From Thermomucor indicae-seudaticae (taxonomy: Eukaryota; Mucoromycota; Mucoromycetes; Mucorales; Lichtheimiaceae), in contig JSYX01000699.1 of the NCBI GenBank assembly GCA_000787465.1, positions 1 through 16,707 of the forward strand: DNA of 16,707 nt. The letters run 5' to 3'. The notes under the pieces are model-generated. The model did not search any database, was not told the DNA's origin, and worked only from the letters and a program-made list of their open reading frames with translations. Each line of letters begins with the position of its first letter. Position 1 is the first letter of the stretch. A program made the position numbers and the translations under genes. Shown here piece by piece: positions 10,010 through 16,707 of this stretch.

Positions 10010-13000
10010 TTAGTTTGTTTTTTCATCCTCGTCTTCGCCATACTCTTTCAAAAGCCTATCCACTTCTTCTAGTACATCTCCTCCTTCTTCATCATCGTCA
10101 TCATCGAAATTATCATCACCATCTTCTTCTTTTTCCTCTTCCGATTCGTCTTCCTTCTTCTCCGTGACATCTTGAGGCTCTTCCTCTTCATTGTGCAACA
10201 ATGGCTCGGCCGAATTTTCGGTCGTAGTCTGAGTGAGAATGGGTATAGCTGTCACGGATGGAACGCTGCTATTCGTGGGAGAAGAGACAATGGAAGCCCG
10301 TGAGGAAGACGGCGAGTGCACTTGTGGTTTTGCTCTGCTGTTGGCAAATCGGACCCCAGTGGCAAATAGGCTATCAAAGATTTCTCTTCCAAGGCTACGT
10401 TGCTTTTCAACCGGCTTTTCAGTCAGCTTGAAGGAAGCAGCGAACTCGTGGTCGAAGAAATTCTCCAAAAGTTCGTCAGCGAGAACAAGCATCCTGCCGC
10501 ACACAGTGTTAGCTTCGAGTACAGTCTACACTGGTCTTTCTCTGATAGACTCGCCTGAGTGATGCCAAGGAAAGGTATTTTTCTTCTTCGTTGTCTCTGG
10601 TCTCTGAATATTCGAATGCGTTACGCAGGAAACTGGATACGGAGTTCAAGTGCGCCTCGTCGCCAGTTTTGCGGAAAATCCAGAGAAGCGTTTCTGAAAA
10701 CTGCAAAAGCTCTTCTCGACTAAGATAACCGTCCTTGTCCACGTCGTGCAAATCAAAGAACAATGAAATCTGTGCATTGTGGTTTCCTTTAATTATCGGA
10801 CCGAGGCCAGCAATGGCATCCTACGTAGCAGCGGAAAATTCAGAATATGCTGTGTCACAATGCTAACTAATTTGTGCAATGCGGGTAAGTTACCTGGAAA
10901 TTGATGCTGCCTTGATCTCGCTTATCAAACACCTTAAACAATCGAACCAGGAATGTTTTCCCAACTTTCAACTGCCTCTCTTTGTCACCTTCATTATCTT
11001 CATTTGACAGTTTTGCCCAACTGGCCAGTCCACCAATAAAAGTCTCAAACGCTGCATAATCCATGCGATCGCCACCTCTCTGCTTTTGCCGGTAATATAG
11101 GACATTAAAGAACTTGTCGTATATAATTCCAATTTCTTCTTTGTCGAGGCCCGCAGTATCATCCAAGTTTCTGATAGCTGTGCGCTTGGCAAATGATTCT
11201 ATTCCCGCTACTACCTTCAGCTGATGAGTCTGTCTTAGTTCCCGGATCTTTTCGTCCGTTACACTGCTAAACTCTCGGTACGCTACGAGCAGGAGCTCAT
11301 TGAATTTCTACACACTGTTGTTAAACTCTATGTATCAGGGTCATACCGCCGGTTTATTATCTTACCGTGAGCGTTCGAGCCTTGATATTGGAAGAGTCGG
11401 GATAAAGCGGCTCATGCAAAGAGTTGAAGTATCTCTTCAATACATTCATGAATGCTCCATCATCTGAGGCTTGCAACAGCGCATCGCCATTAATCTTTAG
11501 AATAGCTAAGCATAGAACTCGGATGGTGAGGTCGAAAAAACACTGCGACCATAGTCATAAGTAGTCCATACCAAGTCTAGAGACAATATACATTAGCAAA
11601 AGCGTACTGCTCTCCAGGCATCTTTCACACTCACCCAATCTTGAAAAGAACCTTTGGACCATCCATAAAAAAGCAATCAAGAACCCGGAAGGCAAACAAA
11701 AGTGGCATAGAATTGATATACAGGCTCAAGAACCAGGGTAAACATGCGACTGAAAGCTGAATATCATTCTTCTTGAAATGGGTATGCAATATGGGCATCA
11801 TCTTTTCCAAAAGATCCTCGAATATGATTTGATCTAAAAGAGCACCGTACATGGATGTGCTATAGTATCCCGGTAGCATCTCGTCACATAGCACACTTAG
11901 AGTGAAAAATGCCTGTTCTTCACTCATATAGCTGAAAGGTAACATAACATGTCAGTTAGATGCTTGTCGCACCGGCCTCACAGACTGCAAGACTTACATA
12001 AGAATAGCTGAAGTGACGATATTCATAGCCTGGCAATATCCAAGCTCAGGGTCCTTCCATGAGTAAGCGCTCAGCACACGGCGCAAGCTATTGATACCTT
12101 GTGGAGTCTTGTACGCAGAATACTCGGGCAAGGATCTAATTGTCTCTTATATTGATAGGCTTGCATTTGCTTTCCTGGGTAAGACGCTTACCTATTAAGA
12201 TCCTTTTCGATTTCTTCGAGGCTAAAAGAGTTTTTGCCTTTGTTTTCTTCCAATATTCTCTCATATAATCCTTGGTTCATGAATCGCTGATGGATAGATC
12301 CTGAACATGTTTCCCAGATTTCTCCTCTGAGTCGATTTGGCAGCCCAACTCGTACAAGTCGAGCAAACCGAGGTGTCTTTACAACCGTCAGATTACGTCC
12401 ATGCTCTAATCCGTTTTGAATATCAGGTCTGTGGTTCATGGCCATGGTTATTCCACTCTCTTACCCTGAAAGTACTTTTTCCACAATTTCATCTTGCTCT
12501 TGTCTTTCAGCGTTTTTGGATCGCCGGGAAATCCAAACGTAAGACCCAATCCGCCCCGCACCTGATCAAGCTCTTCATAATTGTCGCTAGAGAGTATGCG
12601 CTCGGATGGACAAGTTGCCAAAAATCTCTTAAGCATCTTCATGTTCTTGATTTGCTCGCGCAAGTTGGCCGTTAGACTTGCAGAAAATTCATCATACTGG
12701 TTCTTGGTTCTGAGAAAGGACTTAGCAAGTGCACGATAAGCAAATGGGTGCCCCAAACCACTTACACATTCAGGTAGAATTGAGTCTGACCCTGATGCCA
12801 GTTGACAAACTTGACTGCAAATGCATGACCCTTTTCGTTTAAACGCTCGACGCGACGGATCGTGTAAAGTGGCATGACTGCCTCATATAACTGGTTCTTG
12901 TCGGTTGATTCAAACGTCAGAAACGCTTGGGACAAGTGTAGTCGTCCGGGACACGTCGTTATCGTCTTCTCTCCTCCGCCTTCTTGTTCTTTTTGACCCT

Positions 13001-14451
13001 CAGCAGGTTCATAAGCGACATTGGTAGCGTTCACGGTATGTAAAAGCTGTTCTGTAGCAGGTAACCGAAAGCGTGCACGAAAGTGAGCATCTCGCTTCTG
13101 GGCTGCAAGATTGACTCGCAAGGGCTGGATAAGCTTTCGTATTTCGGACGCTGGTAATGCTGCCATTTTGGTCGTTGACAAGTCCCGGTCGCTTTCAGCA
13201 TCAATGTCACTATCTCGAATATCGATCGATATGTCGTCGCCGGGTGATTGTTCCAATGCTGTGCTTTTGAGTACACGCTGCATAGCCAACCCGGTCAATT
13301 GCACCAGAATATCATAAACCTATTAGCTTGCTCTCTTTAATATCCCTACTCAATTCCCTTTTTCTTGGTCGTATGCAGTCACTTACAGCGTCCCGCTTAA
13401 AGAGGTTAGAGAAAAAGTGCTACGCAAACCCCGTCAGTCGCCACAAGTAGCACAAATTATGCAGACAGAACTCTACTGTCTATCTACCTCCGTCTTATCT
13501 TTCATGATGAGCTTGATAGCGTCAGCAATCATGCCCCGTTTCGATTTTTCTTTTCGAATATCTTGGATATCCTTGAGCTCTACCAGAAGCTTTGTCTCAT
13601 AGCCCAGCAGATAAGAGTAAAATGCTACATAGTTTTCGCTAATGTAAAGCCAACCTTGACTCGTAAACCGCTTTGTATAGTAGGCGCAGGAATAGTCTAG
13701 ATTGGTCGGTCACAAGGTTAGTCAGTCGGTCAATCAGGCCATTTACGATTGATCTATAAACGAACATACAGTTCACGAGTCGTTCGGTAGCAGGAAGATC
13801 AAACGTTTGCCGAAAACTTCGAGAGGCCGCTCGTACTTTTTCATCGGTGGATATCTCGTCGGTACCAGCATCTTGTTGAAGTCAAACCGTTTGTTGAAGC
13901 TGTCAAGCAATAGATCCATGCTTCCATTGGTCCTTTACCTCTTCGAGTTACAATCGATTTGACTTTGGTTGTAACAAACTCTTCCTTTTCGGCGTCTTCC
14001 AAAAGCTCGAGAGGTGGTATCAAGTTGACTAAGGAATGAGGCGCTGTTAACCGGTCGAGTCATATGTAATTCGAATATAGCCAGTCGCACACCTTCAATC
14101 CAGCGCCAGACTGCATCAGCTTGCTTTTCCGTTTCAGCAACGGCTATCTGAAGACAGGTCCCGTTAGGTCGTCGAAAGAGAATGCGATAGGGTGGCTGCT
14201 TTGTATCGAGTCTGGAGTAGTTGTCGGCTTTAGTTGATGCTGCAAATTCAATTCGCAGGTTGGAAATGGGCTTACACGTTCTGCACAGTGCCCAGCACAT
14301 TGCGCATGATGACGTTCTTCCGTGTCTTTATCCGCTGCTGTAGAAAATGGCCGTTCTCCTTTGCGTTTTCCCAAAACGGACTAATATACGTCTCCACAGT
14401 CGTAGGGAGGGTGAATGTGTTAAATGCAGTGTCATTGCCCGGAGTCGCCAT
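10010..14451 (-). CDS. Rab GTPase-activating protein, GRAM-GRAM-TBC-EF-hand (TBC1D8/9 or Gyp2/Mdr1 type), sixteen exons
   Basis: Exons 14276-14451, 14093-14211, 13939-14028, 13770-13871, 13488-13696, 13387-13419, 12766-13319, 12465-12709, 12192-12405, 11998-12135, 11635-11931, 11572-11576, 11366-11505, 10894-11307, 10555-10820 and 10010-10493 join to 1161 residues. Two GRAM-like domains (about 160-258, [20 protein letters not shown]; about 310-450) precede the TBC domain (about 530-740). The TBC dual finger is complete: Arg581 in IEKDLNRSLPEYS and Gln616 in LGYCQAMN, so GAP activity is expected. Two EF-hands follow ([12 protein letters not shown] ending near 913; [12 protein letters not shown] at 938-949, the second canonical for Ca2+). 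The tail is very acidic and ends in a short coiled stretch. The family speeds GTP hydrolysis on Rabs in the secretory/endosomal system. Unusual: a 5-nt exon, a 33-nt exon and a final GC-AG intron (10494-10554). Domain borders are estimates. Confidence 0.94.
10494..10554 (-). other. GC-AG intron, last intron of the Rab GAP gene
   Basis: The exon ends SLASL plus AG, followed by GCGAGT; the acceptor is GTGCGGCAG. Splicing gives [18 protein letters not shown] in phase 2. The nearby GT (CGA|GTCTAT) would put the next exon out of frame. The 61-nt length matches other introns here. A branch-like GCTAAC lies about 20 nt before the acceptor. Confidence 0.8.
11572..11576 (-). other. Five-nucleotide microexon in the TBC domain
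   Basis: Introns 11577-11634 (GTGAGT...CTCTAG) and 11506-11571 (GTATGG...GCTTAG) flank the bases ACTTG. With them the protein reads [13 protein letters not shown], the normal TBC helix. Skipping them, or reading through, breaks the frame or meets a stop. The microexon supplies the last base of Gly, all of Leu and the first base of Ala. Confidence 0.85.
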
Positions 14452-15138
14452 GGTGCAGCATAAAGAAACAGGAACAATTAATGACGGTTCAAAGTTTAAA
14501 TGCTAATTTTGGGCCCCAGAAACCGTTTACGGCGATTATCAATCGAAACAAAAGCAAATGCAGTAGACTTTGAATTCATCATATTAACAGAATATCTTCA
14601 TACTTTTGATACTCGTGGAAACTTTATATTGATTAGATGCAGACCAGCGACTTCATTGCTATGAAAGCTGCACCAGAAACCAGAAGCAATCAGGCGGCGT
14701 GGGATCACTTTGCAAGTTTTTCTTTTCTCTTCAAAACGTAATGTTACTGTATCTGTATACACGCAATTAATAAATCCATGGGTTTACTGCTTCGCTAACC
14801 AAAAAATGTACAGTAGACGTATCTCGGCAAAGCTCAAGCCCACGTTCGAACATCTGCCTGGAAGAGATGCACAAAGACGGTCCAGACTTGGAAATGGTAC
14901 GAGGTCCACCTGAGCTTGCAGATCGCTGTGGACAAGAACTCAAGAGCCGAACCAAAAGTCGTAGAAAAGCAGTTTCTGCTGTCATAAATAATTGCATAAG
15001 CTTTGTTTGTGTCCCTGTTGCTCTCGCTAGAATGAATGGTCCTTTTTTCCTCTTTGGCATCCACAGAGAACGATAGCTCCACAGTGAATAGAACAAAAGA
15101 AAGAGGTCTTCCTTTCTTTTAAATAAGAGACATGCACT
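14452..15138. other. 687-bp gap between eL19 and the Rab GAP gene, no recognised gene
   Basis: The gap should hold the 3' UTR of eL19 and the promoter of the Rab GAP gene. It also contains short open frames on both strands. None resembles a family I know. On the plus strand a two-exon model is possible: ATG at 14637, exon to 14737, intron 14738-14813 and exon to the TGA at 14911, 66 residues (MQTSDFIAMKAAPETRSNQ at the start). That intron has good signals: GTAATG, branch GCTAAC and acceptor TACAG. On the minus strand a 97-codon frame starts at 15060 (MPKRKKGPFIL) and ends at 14767. These are alternatives, not both. A small lineage-specific gene or a non-coding transcript is possible. Confidence 0.3.
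14637..14913 (+). CDS. Possible small two-exon gene, unidentified
   Basis: Exons 14637-14737 and 14814-14913 close in frame to 66 residues. Support comes mainly from the splice signals: donor GTAATG, a branch-like GCTAAC 14 bases before the acceptor TACAG, and a 76-nt length in the local range. The sequence starts MQTSDFIAMKAAPETRSNQ and ends basic (GRDAQRRSRLGNGTRST). I do not recognise it and give no function. It lies antisense to the space between two minus-strand genes. An unrelated longer frame runs over exon 2 in another phase, so the model may be wrong. Confidence 0.2.
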
Positions 15139-16008
15139 TTACTGTTCACTAGCAGCAACAGGAGTCTTCTTCTCTTCCAGACGTTGTCGGCGACGCTCAC
15201 GCAGAGCCTTGTTCTTTGCACGCAGGGCATCAGCTTGTTCATTCAAGACCTTGGCTCTCTGCTTCTCAGCCTTGGCCTTGTGAATGTATTCCATCAGGAC
15301 ACGCTTGTTCTTGAAGCCGTTACCCTTTGACTTGAGGTACAGGTTGTGATACAGATGTTTGTCGATCTTGCCGGCTTCACGGTACTTGCGCAAAAGACGA
15401 CGAAGGACACGCATACGTCTCATCCAAAGGACCTGGAACGACATACGAGCATTGGCAGTACCCTTTCGCTTACCAAGGCCCATGTGACGACCGAGGCGCT
15501 TGGCAGCGTTGCGTTCACGGACGCGGTAACGCGAATGACTGATTTCGGGCTTACGAATAATCAGACCGTCCTTTACAAGCTTGCGAATGTTGGCGCCTAG
15601 AATTCTGTCGATTATTCATTGATCCGATATTTTGGCAAAAGCTTTCTTTCGAGGGCTTACGGGAATTGGCATTGGCGATTTCGTTAACTTCGTTAGGGTC
15701 CAACCAAATCTTTCTCTTGCCGCAGTTGAGAACAGAGGCAGCCAAACGTTTCTGGGTACGCAAGTTGACCCTAATAATAGCCACCCATCATCAGTTTTCT
15801 TGCTCTCGTTTAACGTTATAGCAGTCCTTCTTTCTCCACTCTATGCCCTACTCCACGCTGATCGTCTACTTCCGTTCGAATAAAGATATAAGGCTTACGG
15901 AACGCAAAGGGACGATGAGAAATAGCGGGTGCATTATACAGAGTTTCGGCGTAGATACGGCAAGAGTATGTTGCGCATGGAGAATGAAGTCAAACTTTGC
16001 ACTCACAT
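15139..16008 (-). CDS. RPL19: 60S ribosomal protein eL19, three exons with split start codon
   Basis: Exons 16007-16008, 15661-15770 and 15139-15596 join to 189 residues, the normal eL19 length. The mature sequence begins [21 protein letters not shown] and continues with [30 protein letters not shown] and [19 protein letters not shown], all highly conserved, then a long basic helix of Ala, Lys, Arg and Glu. eL19 is a structural protein of the large subunit that helps form a bridge to the small subunit. Exon 1 supplies only AT: the donor GTGAGT follows directly, and the G of the start codon is the first base after the acceptor ATTATTAG at 15771. No in-frame ATG exists downstream before the conserved N-terminus, and a TGA lies upstream in that frame, so the split ATG is the only sensible start. 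Intron 1 is 236 nt, far longer than others here, as often in ribosomal protein genes. Confidence 0.96.
15771..16006 (-). other. Long first intron of eL19, between AT and G of the start codon
   Basis: GTGAGT donor and CTATTATTAG acceptor; 236 nt against a local range of 53-84. I looked for box C/D snoRNA motifs because ribosomal protein introns can host them; a TGATGA lies only at the far 3' end, without a matching D box in the right place, so no snoRNA is called. Confidence 0.85.
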
Positions 16009-16108
16009 GGCGTGACGAATGCTTGGTAGGCAAAAAGAGGAAGGAACTCGTGGGAGCGGGGAGGCTTCACCGTAAAAAGTTTTCCACCGTGACCGTCCAG
16101 AAAATTTT

Positions 16109-16125
16109 CAGCAGACCCTCTGCTG
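16109..16125. promoter_or_regulatory. Perfect 7-bp palindrome in the eL19 promoter
   Basis: CAGCAGA and TCTGCTG are separated by CCC, roughly 100-117 bp upstream of the start codon. The symmetry suits a dimeric transcription factor. The pattern is certain; the function is inference. Confidence 0.4.
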
Positions 16126-16139
16126 TTTGCTTAACATCC

Positions 16140-16144
16140 ATTGG
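16140..16144 (-). promoter_or_regulatory. CCAAT box upstream of eL19
   Basis: On the minus strand the sequence is ACCCAATGG. Position about 135 bp before the ATG is usual for a fungal HAP/NF-Y site. A chance five-base match is possible. Confidence 0.35.
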
Positions 16145-16707
16145 GTATATGATACGAATCGCGCTCCTTGGAAAGCTTCTAGAGGTAGGTGCGCTAAATC
16201 ATGCACTGCAAGGTTGCATTCTTCCCACTTAGTACGCTTGTTTCCATATTCTCTTGGGCTACCCTAAAGGATTAAAGCTTTCAGTTACTGTCCCTTCTCG
16301 GTAACGTTATCACTGTAATACTAACATTGTTGAATCGTTTCCAATAAGTACGAACAATTTCTGATGAATCACCATGCCAGTTCACGTTCATATTAAAGTA
16401 TATCGCCTTGTAACTTTGACCGTCATATGCATTGCTAAATCGTGCTCAGATGGACAGGCAGTTGTCTTTGATGGTAGGCTTTACTGTTACGTAGTATCGC
16501 TGCAGATGTATCATTAAGTCTGCAAGTTTACATATCCAACAGGTTTTGAGTGTTTTACTGGAGTAATACTGGGTTTTTCCGTCTGTTTTGCGCTGAAGAA
16601 AAAATCTTTTGGCGCTGCTGGCGGCGAGCATTTTGCAGGATTTTTTCATTTTCATTTCGCTGTTTTCACTAAACGATGTTTAGCACCAAGTATCTGTCAA
16701 TATGACG

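Larger units (their letters stand above)
16009..16707. promoter_or_regulatory. Upstream region of eL19 and window end
   Basis: The 5' leader of eL19 is pyrimidine-rich on its own strand (16027-16063, with CCTTCCTCTTTTTGCC). A perfect palindrome, CAGCAGA-CCC-TCTGCTG, lies at 16109-16125, and an inverted CCAAT box (ATTGG) at 16140-16144, about 135 bp before the ATG. From 16232 to the end no gene is recognised. A 69-codon minus-strand frame (16446-16655) is unidentified and may be chance. A short palindrome, CTAAAC-GAT-GTTTAG, lies at 16669-16683. Confidence 0.45.

Noticed and set aside
9826..10041. N-terminal extension of the Rho GEF to 10041
   Set aside because: The extension overlaps the stop of the upstream Rab GAP gene on the same strand and has no GEF-like sequence. 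The ATG at 9825 is preferred.
12448..12756. Exon 8 of the Rab GAP starting at the earlier acceptor GCTAAG (12721), giving [10 protein letters not shown]
   Set aside because: Using CTCAG at 12710 leaves GCTAAG as the branch site, pairs with the stronger donor GT|GTAAGT and keeps the frame. Both were considered; the alternative differs by a few residues only.
13824..13919. An open frame reading [16 protein letters not shown] in the Rab GAP region
   Set aside because: It looked like coding sequence, but lies mostly in intron 3 (13872-13938). The true frame after it gives [16 protein letters not shown] and joins to the GRAM domain in phase.
14767..15060. 97-codon minus-strand frame MPKRKKGPFIL...
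   Set aside because: Unrecognised, single exon in an intron-rich genome, and overlapping plus-strand frames are equally long. Not supported as a gene.
15551..15784. eL19 starting at a GTG at 15784 ([11 protein letters not shown])
   Set aside because: Nuclear genes do not normally start at GTG, eL19 begins MVNLRTQ, and ATTATTAG just before GGTC is a clear acceptor; the split ATG explains the data.
15771..16006. snoRNA in the first intron of eL19
   Set aside because: TGATGA is present only near the 3' end of the intron, with no properly placed D box and no terminal stem.
16446..16655. 69-codon minus-strand open frame near the window end
   Set aside because: No recognisable domain, no neighbour in phase, Lys-rich and low complexity. 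Chance frame or exon of a gene beyond the window; not callable.
1..16707. A new defence, mobile or biosynthetic system
   Set aside because: Each gene belongs to a known eukaryotic family with housekeeping or general roles. The lone dioxygenase has no biosynthetic neighbours, and no repeat array or gene cassette pattern was seen.

Overview
The window looks like nuclear DNA of a filamentous fungus, most likely an early-diverging one (Mucoromycota, perhaps Mucorales). This is an inference from gene content and architecture: GC looks moderate, genes are tightly packed, they are broken by about 40 very short introns (53-84 nt except one of 236 nt), and the proteins are typically fungal (Rom2-type Rho1 GEF, GT69 mannosyltransferase, GRAM-TBC-EF-hand Rab GAP). 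No virus, CRISPR array, tRNA or rRNA gene was recognised.

Layout. Positions 139-1103 hold a dead Tc1/mariner-type DNA transposon with perfect 29-bp terminal inverted repeats and a TA target site. It keeps only the DNA-binding half of its transposase, with a nonsense codon, a frameshift and an internal deletion. A six-exon ketopantoate-reductase-family gene follows (1438-2710, +). All other genes lie on the minus strand: a GT69 (CAP59/CMT1-type) glycosyltransferase (2778-4070), a 2-oxoglutarate/Fe(II) dioxygenase (4173-5483), a 1127-residue DEP-DH-PH-CNH Rho GEF (5775-9825), a 1161-residue GRAM-GRAM-TBC-EF-hand Rab GAP (10010-14451) and ribosomal protein eL19 (15139-16008). A 687-bp gap at 14452-15138 and the last ~700 bp hold no recognised gene.

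I rebuilt the exons by hand from frame continuity, splice signals and family consensus; every model closes in frame from ATG to stop. The products are mostly housekeeping: cell-wall signalling (Rho1 GEF), surface glycosylation (GT69), membrane traffic (Rab GAP), translation (eL19) and metabolism. I see no operon-like system and no convincing new biological system. The unusual content is in gene structure: three probable GC-AG introns, a 5-nt microexon inside a catalytic domain, an intron that splits the eL19 start codon, and the internally deleted transposon.
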